Source: Clostridiales bacterium 1_7_47FAA (GTDB lineage: Bacteria > Bacillota > Clostridia > Lachnospirales > Lachnospiraceae). Taken from it: a DNA stretch of 64,000 nt. Below, piece after piece: positions 34,556 through 42,740 of the stretch. The notes under the pieces are model-generated. The model ran no database searches. It had not been told where the DNA came from and was given only the letters and a program-made list of their open reading frames with translations. Where the stretch lies: positions 398,243 through 462,242 of the forward strand of contig DS990261.1 in the NCBI GenBank assembly GCA_000155435.1. Reading direction: 5' to 3'. Within the stretch, counting starts at the first letter, position 1. Every line of letters starts with the position of its first letter. Position numbers and translations under genes: made by a program.

Positions 34556-34768
34556 CTATTCAAATAAATCCATGAGTTTTTTGCGCATTTTCCTGCGCCG
34601 CTCCCCGGTGCCTTCCTTATCAATGGAAAAGATGCCATCCGTCTCATTGATCATATCCCCTTCCTTTACGGCTTCCGGCAGCTGTTCCAGCGGAATGGAT
34701 ACCATTGCCTTCTGCTCGTTTTCACATATGGCCAGACCTTCCTCCAGCCGGTCGATGATGTATTTCAT
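34556..34768 (-). CDS. DUF3006-like small protein
   Basis: 70 residues from ATG 34768, which has CAGGAGG eight bases upstream; a longer frame to 34786 begins before that site. The sequence opens Y-I-I-D-R-L-E-E-G-L-A-I-C-E-N-E and has the small beta-barrel pattern of DUF3006 proteins, ending in a lysine/arginine-rich tail. It starts 28 bases after the MBL lipoprotein gene, a pairing seen often in Clostridia, where DUF3006 and ComEC-like MBL proteins travel together. Function unknown. Confidence 0.7.
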   Translation of the reverse strand: MKYIIDRLEEGLAICENEQKAMVSIPLEQLPEAVKEGDMINETDGIFSIDKEGTGERRRKMRKKLMDLFE

Positions 34769-34796
34769 GTAAACCTCCTGTTGCATGTTGGGCTGA

Positions 34797-35879
34797 TTAT
34801 GGGTTGCATTGTTTGCAGGGCGCGTATCCCTGGCTGATAAGCCCGTCCCTTGTGCCGGTATATTCCTTCCGGTTCCTGTCCTGGATCTGTTCCGAAGAGG
34901 GGCAGCCGGGCAGGTGGAATTTCATGGTGTTGGTATTGAGTATATAAGTGGACTGCTGGGCCGGGGAAGGCTGGGCGCCGGCGTCCTTCTGTGTGCCGGG
35001 AACATTCCAGGTGATGTGGGTCCCGTCGCTGGATGCGGTGATGGTGCCGTCCTCATCCGTGCGGAATATCCGGCATCCCGCCTTCTCCAGTTTTTCCATG
35101 GTTTCTTTATGGGGATGTCCGTAGGAATTATCCTTTCCGCACTGGATTACCACGTAGGAGGGCGATACCGCCTTCAGGAAGGTGTTGCTGGTGGAGGTGC
35201 TGCTTCCGTGATGGCCTGCCTTCAGCACATCTGCCTTCAGGGTCATGCCGCTGTCCAGCATGTCGGACTCGGCCTGGGATTCAGCGTCCCCGCACATGAG
35301 GAAGCTGTTGCTGCCATAGGTGAGCCGGATTCCCACGGACCAGTTGTTTAAATCATTTCCATAATCCTTTACCGGTGCGACAATGGTGAAGGATGCGTTC
35401 CCAAGGCCATAGGTGTCACCGGGAACCGGTTTGGTGATTTTAAGCCCCTTGTTGGAGACTGCGTTCAGCACATCCTCGAAGGTGCGTGTGGTGTGCTCCA
35501 CCGGAGGAAGGATGACCTTGCCCACGGTGAACTCCTCAATGACCTTATCCAGCCCCCCTATGTGGTCAGAGTGGGGATGGGTGCCGATGACATAATCAAG
35601 GGTGGTGACCCCGGCCTGCTTCAGATAGGAAACAACGGTGTCCGCCTGGTCATTTTCACCTGCGTCAATCAGCATGTAATGTCCGTCAGATTCCGCCAGT
35701 ATACTGTCACCCTGGCCCACGTCAATATAGTGCACCGTCAGATCCTGTCCCGTCCCGCCTGCCTGTGTGGCCGGAGGGACCGCGGATGGGGACGGGGAGG
35801 AGGAACAGCCGCCTGCCAGCACGGCAATCATCATAAGCATGCTAATTATCAATAATCGGATATGGTTGTGTCGGGTCAT
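34797..35879 (-). CDS. ComEC/Rec2-like metallo-beta-lactamase lipoprotein
   Basis: 360 residues. Lipoprotein signal with Cys25 (L-A-G-G-C), a serine/proline linker, then a metallo-beta-lactamase domain: V-G-Q-G-D-S-I-L, the metal motif T-H-P-H-S-D-H-I-G-G-L-D, C-G-D-A and K-A-G-H-H-G-S. This is the soluble ComEC C-terminal domain type, here anchored outside the cell, possibly a secreted nuclease or phosphodiesterase. A C-terminal segment (Y-I-L-N-T-N-T-M-K-F-H-L-P-G-C...C-K-Q-C) looks like a small Ada-type metal-binding module. Middle gene of a thioesterase-MBL-DUF3006 operon. Confidence 0.83.
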   Translation of the reverse strand: MTRHNHIRLLIISMLMMIAVLAGGCSSSPSPSAVPPATQAGGTGQDLTVHYIDVGQGDSILAESDGHYMLIDAGENDQADTVVSYLKQAGVTTLDYVIGTHPHSDHIGGLDKVIEEFTVGKVILPPVEHTTRTFEDVLNAVSNKGLKITKPVPGDTYGLGNASFTIVAPVKDYGNDLNNWSVGIRLTYGSNSFLMCGDAESQAESDMLDSGMTLKADVLKAGHHGSSTSTSNTFLKAVSPSYVVIQCGKDNSYGHPHKETMEKLEKAGCRIFRTDEDGTITASSDGTHITWNVPGTQKDAGAQPSPAQQSTYILNTNTMKFHLPGCPSSEQIQDRNRKEYTGTRDGLISQGYAPCKQCNP

Positions 35880-35904
35880 TTTAATGTCAGCCTTTCTGTC
35901 GGTT

Positions 35905-36327
35905 TTATTTCAATTGTTCCATGGCCTGGATGAAAGCCTCATCCCACTGGGGATGGATTCTTTTTAAGGATATAGGCCGCCCTTCCCTGTTTAAGAAGCA
36001 GTGGCTGCTTTCACCGGATGCCATCAGCTTGCCGCTTGCCGCGTCCCGCATTTCATATTCCAGGGTCATGCGGATTGCGTTGTAAGCTTTGATGCTGACC
36101 CTGATGCGGATGCGGTCATCAAAATGCACCATGTTCCTGTACTGGCAGCGGACTTCCAGGACCGGGCTCATGATTCCGGCATGTTCCATGGCACGGTATC
36201 CGCATCCCATCTGTTCCATCATGTCAATCCTGGCTTCCTCCATCCAGCGGATGAAGTTGGAATGATGGACGCATCCCATCTGGTCTGTTTCGTAATATTG
36301 GGCATGATGCTCATATTCTTTTATCAT
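35905..36327 (-). CDS. Acyl-CoA thioesterase (4HBT/YbgC-like hotdog)
   Basis: 140 residues, a single hotdog domain. The opening H-A-Q-Y-Y-E-T-D-Q-M-G-C-V-H-H-S-N-F-I-R-W matches the 4-hydroxybenzoyl-CoA thioesterase/YbgC active-site block, with the catalytic Asp in E-T-D. Hydrolyses acyl-CoA thioesters; chain preference unknown. Promoter-proximal gene of a three-gene minus-strand operon, 25 bases before the MBL lipoprotein. Confidence 0.85.
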   Translation of the reverse strand: MIKEYEHHAQYYETDQMGCVHHSNFIRWMEEARIDMMEQMGCGYRAMEHAGIMSPVLEVRCQYRNMVHFDDRIRIRVSIKAYNAIRMTLEYEMRDAASGKLMASGESSHCFLNREGRPISLKRIHPQWDEAFIQAMEQLK

Positions 36328-36633
36328 TCTTACCTCCTGGTCTTGTGGTATCTTACGCGCGGCCGGCCCTTGCGGCGGCTGTGCGGCTGTACGGGCAGCG
36401 TGGCGCAGTTATTGGTACCTCATTGCGCAACACTCCCTAGTATATCGCAGGCAGCATAATTCGTAAAGTCCCTGAAATACCGGAAATCATGACAGCGCAG
36501 ATGCAAAAAACATGGAATGGATTTGAAATACGCTGTATATTTTTGGATAAGCCTACATATACTGGTAATAAATGGGCCTACAGAATGAACCCATGGCCTT
36601 AAAAATAAAATCAGAGAAAAGGAGCATATTGCT
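36328..36633. other. Divergent intergenic region
   Basis: About 306 bases between the thioesterase gene and a small coiled-coil gene. It is GC-rich at the left and AT-rich at the right, as expected for promoters in both directions, but I could not define convincing -35/-10 pairs, operators or RNA structure. Confidence 0.3.
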
Positions 36634-36879
36634 ATGGCACGGGGAGTAAGGAAAACACCGATTGAAAAACTGCAGGGGGAGCTTGCTGAGGTGCGGGCAT
36701 CCATTGCACAGTATGAGAGCTGTCTGGAGACAATGAGGGAAAAGGAAGGTTATCTGGAAGAACAGATTCAATTGGAAGAGTTTAAGGTTGTCAACGAAAT
36801 GCTGCGTGAACGTGATATGACCATGGAAGACTTAAAGGAAATGCTGTCATCCGGGACAGAGGACAGCCTGAGCGCCTGA
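36634..36879 (+). CDS. Small coiled-coil protein of unknown function
   Basis: 81 residues, no signal or membrane segment. A basic start (M-A-R-G-V-R-K-T-P-I-E-K-L) is followed by one long charged helix with heptad spacing of leucines (about 12-70) and an acidic end. AAAAGGAG lies at good distance from the ATG. Size and shape recall small DNA- or envelope-associated coiled-coil proteins, but I do not recognise a family. Confidence 0.6.
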   Translation: MARGVRKTPIEKLQGELAEVRASIAQYESCLETMREKEGYLEEQIQLEEFKVVNEMLRERDMTMEDLKEMLSSGTEDSLSA

Positions 36880-36944
36880 CATGGTATACAGCCCGGGATT
36901 TTTGTGATAAAATAAATAAAAAATCTCAAGTGGAGGTACAAAAG

Positions 36945-37967
36945 ATGGTGGAAGTGACTCTGGGAAGCACTGGCATTACTGTGAATAAGAATGGTTTCGG
37001 CGCCCTTCCTATCCAGCGTATATCGGATGAGGACGCCGTATATCTGGTGAGAAAGGCATATGAGGGAGGAATCACATTTTTTGATACGGCCCGGTGCTAT
37101 ACGGACAGTGAGAAGAAAGTGGGGATGGCGCTGGAAGGAATCCGGGACAAGGTATTTATAGCCACCAAGACCATGGCGGATACCGTGGAGGATTTCTGGA
37201 AGGATTTAGGGACTTCCCTGGAAAATCTCAGGACAGACTATATAGATTTATATCAGTTCCACAATCCGTCCTTCTGTCCAAAGCCAGGCGATGGGACCGG
37301 GCTTTATGAGGCAATCCTGGAGGCCAAGGCCCAGGGGAAGGTGAGGCATATCGGCATCACGAACCACAGGCTGGCTGTTGCCAATGAAGCCATTGATTCC
37401 GGGCTTTATGAGACCCTGCAGTTCCCGTTCTGTTATCTGGCAACGGATAAGGATTTGGAGCTGGTAAGCAGATGTAAGGATGCCAATATGGGATTCATTG
37501 CAATGAAAGCCTTATCCGGCGGCCTGATTAATAATTCCCGGGCAGCCTATGTATATCTGGCACAGTTTGACAATGTACTTCCCATCTGGGGGGTCCAGAG
37601 GGAGAAGGAACTGGACGAGTTCTTATCCTATGTCCAGAATCCTCCGGTGATGACAAAGGAGCTGGAGGAGCTGATTGCCCGCGACAGGGAGCAGCTTCAG
37701 GGCGAATTCTGCCGCGGCTGCGGATACTGCATGCCGTGTCCGGTAGGGATTGACATCTGTAACAGCGCCAGGATGTCCCTGATGATCCGACGCGCCCCGT
37801 CCCAGGCCCAGCTTACCCCTGAGGCCCAGGCGCAGATGAAGCTGATTGAGCAGTGCCTCCACTGCGGACAGTGTAAGGGGAAATGTCCATACGGGCTGGA
37901 TACGCCGTCTTTGCTTGAGAAGAATCTGAAGGATTATCTGGAGATATTGGACGGGAAGGAGTATTAG
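36945..37967 (+). CDS. Aldo/keto reductase with C-terminal 4Fe-4S domain
   Basis: 340 residues. Aldo/keto reductase barrel with the tetrad residues in F-F-D-T-A-R-C-Y (Asp, Tyr), A-T-K-T (Lys) and L-Y-Q-F-H-N (His). After about residue 250 comes a ferredoxin-like tail: C-R-G-C-G-Y-C-M-P-C-P and C-L-H-C-G-Q-C-K-G-K-C-P, enough cysteines for two 4Fe-4S clusters. This architecture (COG1453 type) is common in anaerobes; the clusters suggest electrons from ferredoxin. ATG 36945 follows GGAGG; the GTG at 36930 overlaps that site. Substrate unknown. Confidence 0.85.
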   Translation: MVEVTLGSTGITVNKNGFGALPIQRISDEDAVYLVRKAYEGGITFFDTARCYTDSEKKVGMALEGIRDKVFIATKTMADTVEDFWKDLGTSLENLRTDYIDLYQFHNPSFCPKPGDGTGLYEAILEAKAQGKVRHIGITNHRLAVANEAIDSGLYETLQFPFCYLATDKDLELVSRCKDANMGFIAMKALSGGLINNSRAAYVYLAQFDNVLPIWGVQREKELDEFLSYVQNPPVMTKELEELIARDREQLQGEFCRGCGYCMPCPVGIDICNSARMSLMIRRAPSQAQLTPEAQAQMKLIEQCLHCGQCKGKCPYGLDTPSLLEKNLKDYLEILDGKEY

Positions 37968-38108
37968 TATGTGTCCGTGAGGGAATGGACCTTACGGATC
38001 ATGTAGGGAAAATGTCCTTCGGACAGGCCATGGGGCCGGGAACGTGGAAGATGATTGAAGATGGAAGAAAATGATGTACATGGGTCCGGCTTCCAAGATA
38101 AAATAAGG

Positions 38109-38155
38109 GCAGGGGCTGCGCGGTATTTTAATCATACCTCGCGCCCCTGCTTTTT
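38109..38155. terminator. Hairpin terminator between convergent genes
   Basis: GCAGGGGC-TGCG-CGGTA (from 38109) pairs with TACC-TCGC-GCCCCTGC (to 38150), followed by TTTTTA. It serves the aldo/keto reductase gene and, on the other strand, the COG3044 ATPase. Confidence 0.75.
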
Positions 38156-38164
38156 ATCCTTCAT

Positions 38165-40120
38165 TTATCCTCTGTAACGGTTGATGCATGCAAATATCTC
38201 CTGAACCCTGGGCATACAGAGTCCCATGGCTGCATAGGAGGAATCGCTGAGTGCACTCAGGCCGCCCTTTGCCACTTCCTTCTGCACGAGCGCAACCGTG
38301 TCAGCAACCGTATAGCGTTCCAGAAGCTGGTGCTCTACGCAGTACCGGAGTATCTGGGCAAGCGTGTTGGTCTGCTCCGGGTCGATGAGCTGTTCCACAA
38401 AACGCAGGTCCACCGGTGACTTGCCTACCTGAAGGGAGTCCTTTCCGTAGACCTTTACCTTGATGCGTTCGTCACGTCCGCCGGAGTCAGACGGACCGTG
38501 TCCGCGCTGCCCGCCCCGGCCGTAGGAGGAACCGCCCCGGCCCCGGCCGTAAGAAGAACCGCCCTGGCCGTAAGAAGAACCGTCCTGGCCGTAAGAAGAA
38601 CCGCCCCGACCGTAAGAAGAATCGCCCCGACCGTAAGAAGAATCGCCCCGGCCGTAAGAAGAACCGCCCTGGCCATAGGAGGAATCACCCCGGCTGTAAG
38701 AAGAACCGTCCCGTCCGGTTGATTCGCTGCGGGCTGCATTTCCATTGTTCCCTGTAAAAAGCTTCCGGCCTTTCTGGGGAATGGAGAATCCGGGGGCGCG
38801 GGTTATGGGTTCTGTTCCATAGGACGCGCAGAATGCCTTTGTCCTGTCTGTGATGTCATATGGTTCATAGCAGTCCATCTGAAGGATGGTGTCCGCAATA
38901 TAGAAATAGGCGCCGGAGCTGCCCGCAACCATGACCGTGGATATGCCGGACTTTTCGTACAGATCCCTGGCCCGCTCAATGAACGGGGTGATAGGCTCCT
39001 TGGAACGGCTGATGATCTTCTGCATCAGGTCATCCCGCACCATGAAGTTGGTGGCGGAGGTATCCTCATCAATCAGGAAGACACGGCTGCCTGCCTCCAT
39101 GCCCTCAATTACGGCAGCTGCCTGGGACGTGCTTCCGCTGGCATCCTCGGTGGAGAAGCACCGCGTGTCCTTTTTGTTGGGCAGGTCATTGATGAACAGG
39201 GAAATATCCGTGTTGCGGATGCTGCGCCCATCCTCGGCCCGCAGTTTCATGGCAGTGCTGTCCGTGATTACATATTCCCGTCCATCCCCGGCAATGTGGT
39301 TGTAAACCCCGGATTCCAGGGCCTTGAGCAATGTGGATTTGCCGTGATAGCCGCCGCCCACAATGAGGGTGATGCCGCGTTTCAGCCCCATACCTGTAAT
39401 GGCGCCGTGATGGGGAAGGTTCAGTTCCACCCGCATGGACTGGGGGGATACAAAGGGGACGCTTCCCTTCATGGGCCTGCTGGAAATCCCGCTTTCCCTG
39501 GGCAGGATGGCCTCATCGGCCACAAAGGATACCAGGTCCAGCCGCCCAAGTTCCTCACGGATGAACTGCTGGTCCTCGGCCAGGTCAATCACGGATTTTA
39601 CCTCACCGGGCCTGCGGTTCTTAAAGTAAAGTACGCTTTTAGCACATCTGGGAAGGAAGTCAAAGAGAATCTTAATAAGCTCCCCTGAATTAATGGTCCT
39701 TCCATTGGCCGGGAAACCGCATTCAAAGCGGACGGTTATTCCTTTGGCATTGCACTCACAGGCAGTGCGGCTTAACACCTCGGGGCCGGGATGGCTGGTG
39801 GTGATGAGCCCGCTTTTACCGGAACCCTTTGCCTTAAAATTGTATTTTGCAATCTCCTGGTAGAACTGCCTTACCAGATAATCCTCAAGGGCTGTCTGCT
39901 TCCAGGGCGTATCAAAGTAATCTGCCGGATATCCCGCCTTCTGATGGGGTATGAAGACGCTGAGCTTGGAAGGTGAGGCAAAGGGGTCCCCCTGCACATG
40001 GTCAATGGTCAGGACATAATCGCTGAAATCGTAGGATCCCCTGGCGTCCTTGTAGGCCGGATAGCTTCTCCGGTCGATGGACTCTAAAAGCTTTCTTAAA
40101 TCTGGCGCTGATTTCGTCAT
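38165..40120 (-). CDS. ABC-class ATPase (COG3044) with glycine/tyrosine-rich repeats
   Basis: 651 residues. It opens with L-R-K-L-L-E-S-I-D-R-R-S-Y-P-A-Y-K-D-A-R-G and carries a P-loop (I-V-G-G-G-Y-H-G-K-S-T-L-L-K-A-L-E, near 250), a signature-like region and F-L-I-D-E-D-T-S-A-T-N-F-M (Walker B), matching the 'predicted ATPase of the ABC class' family of unknown function. Between about 465 and 540 a low-complexity insert has some nine copies of S-S-Y-G-R-G-D or variants. Members are about 560-570 residues without such an insert. ATG 40120 lies behind GAGGTG. Soluble; nucleic-acid binding through the RG-rich insert is plausible but unproven. Confidence 0.82.
   Translation of the reverse strand: MTKSAPDLRKLLESIDRRSYPAYKDARGSYDFSDYVLTIDHVQGDPFASPSKLSVFIPHQKAGYPADYFDTPWKQTALEDYLVRQFYQEIAKYNFKAKGSGKSGLITTSHPGPEVLSRTACECNAKGITVRFECGFPANGRTINSGELIKILFDFLPRCAKSVLYFKNRRPGEVKSVIDLAEDQQFIREELGRLDLVSFVADEAILPRESGISSRPMKGSVPFVSPQSMRVELNLPHHGAITGMGLKRGITLIVGGGYHGKSTLLKALESGVYNHIAGDGREYVITDSTAMKLRAEDGRSIRNTDISLFINDLPNKKDTRCFSTEDASGSTSQAAAVIEGMEAGSRVFLIDEDTSATNFMVRDDLMQKIISRSKEPITPFIERARDLYEKSGISTVMVAGSSGAYFYIADTILQMDCYEPYDITDRTKAFCASYGTEPITRAPGFSIPQKGRKLFTGNNGNAARSESTGRDGSSYSRGDSSYGQGGSSYGRGDSSYGRGDSSYGRGGSSYGQDGSSYGQGGSSYGRGRGGSSYGRGGQRGHGPSDSGGRDERIKVKVYGKDSLQVGKSPVDLRFVEQLIDPEQTNTLAQILRYCVEHQLLERYTVADTVALVQKEVAKGGLSALSDSSYAAMGLCMPRVQEIFACINRYRG
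38505..38715 (-). repeat. 21-bp coding repeat in COG3044 ATPase gene
   Basis: About nine to ten tandem copies of a 21-bp unit (plus-strand core GGCCGTAAGAAGAACCGCCC) encode S-S-Y-G-[RQ]-G-[DG]. Adjacent copies differ at one or two bases. Confidence 0.8.
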
Positions 40121-40313
40121 TTATAATCACCTCTTGGTCCGCAGGGACATGGCTGTGCCTGCGGCCGCTTTCTTATTTTTAATCTGTTTTTAATCCATTA
40201 TATTTTAATGCACCGAACAGGAAAATGCAACCGGATGTATGGATTTGTCAGCTTAATCTGCTAGCATGATTTTTCAGGATTCGTAGCTGTATCTGCTTCC
40301 ACATTCACCGGCG

Positions 40314-40342
40314 TTGAACAATACCCCTGTTTATGGTATGAT
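40314..40342 (+). promoter_or_regulatory. Promoter of the Sir2-like gene
   Basis: TTGAAC (40314-40319), 17-base spacer and TATGAT (40337-40342). It excludes the longest frame start at 40314 and supports translation from 40380 or 40383. Confidence 0.6.
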
Positions 40343-40379
40343 GGTTTGCATAAAAAGCAGGAAAGAAAGTGAAGCACTT

Positions 40380-41054
40380 ATGATGGAAGAAATAAAAAAG
40401 CAGCTGACAGATGCCCTTACGGGCGCTGAAAAAGTATTGATTGGAATCGGCGGTGAGTGGAAACTCAGGGAGGACGGCAGGGACATAAGGGAGCGGAGCC
40501 TTGGTGACAGCGCCCAGGCCGGGCTGAAGGAAGCGTATGATTCCTTATACGCCCTTGTAAAGGACAAGGATTACCATGTGGTTACCACCCTGACGGACGG
40601 AGCCATCTATGAAACGGATTTCAATCCGGGCCGGGTGGTGGCGCCCTGCGGCAACATCCACTGGCGCCAGTGTTCCAATGCCTGTACCAAGGACATATGG
40701 GAGGAAGGGGAAATCCCGGACGATGTCTGTCCTCATTGCGGCGCGCCGCTTACCGGCAATACCCTGGATTCAGGCAATTATATAGAGGAGGGGTACCTGC
40801 CCCGCTGGGAAGCTTACAAGAAATGGCAGACAGGCACATTGAACCGTGCCCTTGTGATCCTGGAACTGGGAGAAGGGTTTGGGACCCCGACGGTCATGAG
40901 ATGGCCATTTGAAAAGATTGCATTTTTTAACCAGAAGTCCCTGTTTTTCAGGATTCATGAAAGCTTTTACCAGATACCCAGGGAAGCCCAGGAACGTGCA
41001 TATGGAATCCACTGCAATTCCGTGGATTTCATCCGGGATTTAGCAGGAATTTAA
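40380..41054 (+). CDS. Sir2-like (DHS-fold) protein, atypical
   Basis: 224 residues. L-I-G-I-G-G-E-W sits where sirtuins have the GAGxS loop. C-G-N-I-H-W-R-Q-C-S-N-A-C and C-P-H-C-G-A-P-L resemble the sirtuin zinc ribbon, and the tail L-G-E-G-F-G-T-P-T-V-M-R-W-P-F-E-K-I-A resembles the C-terminal NAD-fold segment. The canonical G-I-P-x-F-R and catalytic H-G are changed, so deacetylase activity is doubtful; an NAD- or ADP-ribose-binding role is possible. Two adjacent ATGs (40380, 40383) follow a weak GGAAAG site. Confidence 0.6.
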   Translation: MMEEIKKQLTDALTGAEKVLIGIGGEWKLREDGRDIRERSLGDSAQAGLKEAYDSLYALVKDKDYHVVTTLTDGAIYETDFNPGRVVAPCGNIHWRQCSNACTKDIWEEGEIPDDVCPHCGAPLTGNTLDSGNYIEEGYLPRWEAYKKWQTGTLNRALVILELGEGFGTPTVMRWPFEKIAFFNQKSLFFRIHESFYQIPREAQERAYGIHCNSVDFIRDLAGI

Positions 41055-41062
41055 AAAACATA

Positions 41063-41091
41063 TTGCCTTTATTACGTTACCATGCTAAAAT
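41063..41091 (+). promoter_or_regulatory. hisH promoter
   Basis: TTGCCT (41063-41068), 17-base spacer, TAAAAT (41086-41091), with TGC immediately before the -10. Confidence 0.5.
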
Positions 41092-41119
41092 GTTAAATCA
41101 TAGGAGCGAGGTTAAAAAT

Positions 41120-41725
41120 ATGATTGCCATAATTGATTATGACGCAGGCAACCTGCGCAGCGTAGAAAAAGCACTGATATCCCTGGGAGAATCACCGGTC
41201 ATCACAAGGGATGGGAAGACCATACTGGATGCGGACAAGGTCATCCTGCCTGGAGTGGGGTCCTTTGGCGATGCCATGGGCCGCCTGCGCCAGTATGGCC
41301 TGGTGGATGTGATTCATGACACGGTGGAAAAGGGAACCCCCTTTTTAGGAATCTGCCTGGGACTGCAGCTGTTGTTCGGAAGCAGTGAGGAGAGTCCGGG
41401 AGTAGAAGGACTTGATATCCTTCCTGGCCGCATCCTTAAGATACCGGACTGCCCGGGGCTTAAGATTCCCCATATGGGATGGAATTCCCTGGACATAAAG
41501 CCGGAAGCCAGGCTGTTTAAGGGGATTGGGAATGGGGCGTATGTATATTTTGTACATTCCTATTATCTGAAGGCGGAGGATGAAGCCATTGTGGCGGCTT
41601 CCACGGAATACAGCACCCATATACACGCGGCGGTTGAGCGGGATAATGTGTTCGCCTGCCAGTTCCACCCGGAAAAAAGCAGCCAGGTGGGGCTTACCAT
41701 ATTAAAAAATTTCATCGAACTGTAG
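41120..41725 (+). CDS. hisH: Imidazole glycerol phosphate synthase, glutaminase subunit
   Basis: 201 residues, normal length. Class I glutamine amidotransferase with nucleophile Cys in L-G-I-C-L-G-L-Q-L-L-F and the His/Glu pair in C-Q-F-H-P-E-K-S. It supplies ammonia to HisF in histidine biosynthesis, step 5. ATG 41120 starts I-A-I-I-D-Y-D-A-G-N-L; the upstream in-frame ATG region is promoter. hisF follows nine bases after the stop. The remaining his genes are not in the window. Confidence 0.93.
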   Translation: MIAIIDYDAGNLRSVEKALISLGESPVITRDGKTILDADKVILPGVGSFGDAMGRLRQYGLVDVIHDTVEKGTPFLGICLGLQLLFGSSEESPGVEGLDILPGRILKIPDCPGLKIPHMGWNSLDIKPEARLFKGIGNGAYVYFVHSYYLKAEDEAIVAASTEYSTHIHAAVERDNVFACQFHPEKSSQVGLTILKNFIEL

Positions 41726-41734
41726 GAGAGTGCT

Positions 41735-42496
41735 ATGTTTACAAAGAGAATAATCCCATGCCTGGATGTGAATGAAGGGCGTGTTGTAAAGGGCGTGAAT
41801 TTTGTGAACCTGCGGGACGCAGGGGACCCGGTGGAGATAGGCGCCGCCTACGATAAGGCCGGTGCGGACGAGCTGGTATTCCTGGACATCACTGCTTCCT
41901 CGGACAACCGGAATACGGTGGTGGACATGGTGCGCAAGGTGGCGGAAACCGTGTTCATCCCCTTTACTGTCGGCGGAGGCATCCGCACGGTGGAAGATTT
42001 CCGCATGCTTTTGCGGGAAGGCGCTGATAAGATTTCCATTAATTCCTCAGCCATTGATAACCCGCGGCTTATCAGTGATGCGGCGGATAAGTTCGGGCGG
42101 CAGTGCGTGGTGGTGGCCATTGATGCCAGGCGCAGGCCGGACGGGTCAGGATGGAACATCTTCAAGCACGGGGGCCGTGTGGATGTGGGCATTGACGCCG
42201 TGGAGTGGGCCATGAAGGCCGACCGGATGGGTGCAGGGGAGATCCTTCTCACCAGCATGGACTGCGATGGGACCAAAGCCGGGTATGATAACGAGTTGAC
42301 TTCACTGATTGCGGAAAATGTCTCGGTTCCGGTCATTGCATCGGGCGGTGCAGGCACAAAGGAACATTTCCATGAAGCCCTGACAAAGGGGAAGGCGGAC
42401 GCAGCCCTTGCGGCGTCCCTGTTCCATTATAAGGAATTGGAGATAAGGGATCTTAAGGAATATCTGGCCGGGAAGGGGATACCGGTCCGGCTGTAA
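41735..42496 (+). CDS. hisF: Imidazole glycerol phosphate synthase, cyclase subunit
   Basis: 253 residues, full-length TIM barrel opening [19 protein letters not shown]. Catalytic aspartates lie in the C-L-D-V (Asp11 equivalent) and S-M-D-C-D-G-T (Asp130 equivalent region); phosphate loops are F-T-V-G-G-G-I-R and I-A-S-G-G-A-G. With HisH it makes imidazole glycerol phosphate and AICAR. AGGAG precedes the ATG. Confidence 0.94.
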   Translation: MFTKRIIPCLDVNEGRVVKGVNFVNLRDAGDPVEIGAAYDKAGADELVFLDITASSDNRNTVVDMVRKVAETVFIPFTVGGGIRTVEDFRMLLREGADKISINSSAIDNPRLISDAADKFGRQCVVVAIDARRRPDGSGWNIFKHGGRVDVGIDAVEWAMKADRMGAGEILLTSMDCDGTKAGYDNELTSLIAENVSVPVIASGGAGTKEHFHEALTKGKADAALAASLFHYKELEIRDLKEYLAGKGIPVRL

Positions 42497-42510
42497 GGCG
42501 GGTTTGGATT

Positions 42511-42549
42511 ACAGGGCGGCGGCGCCTGGCAATGGTGCCGCCGCCCTGT
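42511..42549 (+). terminator. Strong GC-rich hairpin after hisF
   Basis: ACAGGGCGGCGGCGCC (42511-42526) pairs with GGTGCCGCCGCCCTGT (42534-42549) with one G-T pair and a 7-base loop. No U tract follows, so it may pause or stabilise rather than terminate fully. Confidence 0.5.
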
Positions 42550-42561
42550 CCGTGCTTTTGC

Positions 42562-42635
42562 CTGAAACCATATTACGGTTCTGAAACCATATTTCCGTCT
42601 TAAAACCATATTTCCGTCCGGAAACCGTATTTTCG
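42562..42635 (+). repeat. Tandem repeat of about 20 bp before ung
   Basis: Four consecutive units, CTGAAACCATATTACGGTT, CTGAAACCATATTTCCGTCT, TAAAACCATATTTCCGTCCG and GAAACCGTATTTTCG, between hisF and the ung promoter. Confidence 0.75.
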
Positions 42636-42667
42636 TTTTTCTTTGACAAATATTTTGTATATATCCG

Positions 42668-42696
42668 TTGTTTCCTTTGTATTCCTATGCTAAAAT
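42668..42696 (+). promoter_or_regulatory. ung promoter
   Basis: TTGTTT (42668-42673), 17-base spacer and TAAAAT (42691-42696) with upstream TGC. The start site would fall near 42703, excluding the ATG at 42687. Confidence 0.5.
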
Positions 42697-42740
42697 ATGA
42701 AAATATGGATAAACATGTAGAAGAAAAGGAGATGCAGGAG

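Noticed and set aside
42687-42740. Longer ung start at 42687
   Set aside because: That ATG overlaps the -10 element of the ung promoter and would lie before the transcription start; 42741 gives the usual protein length.
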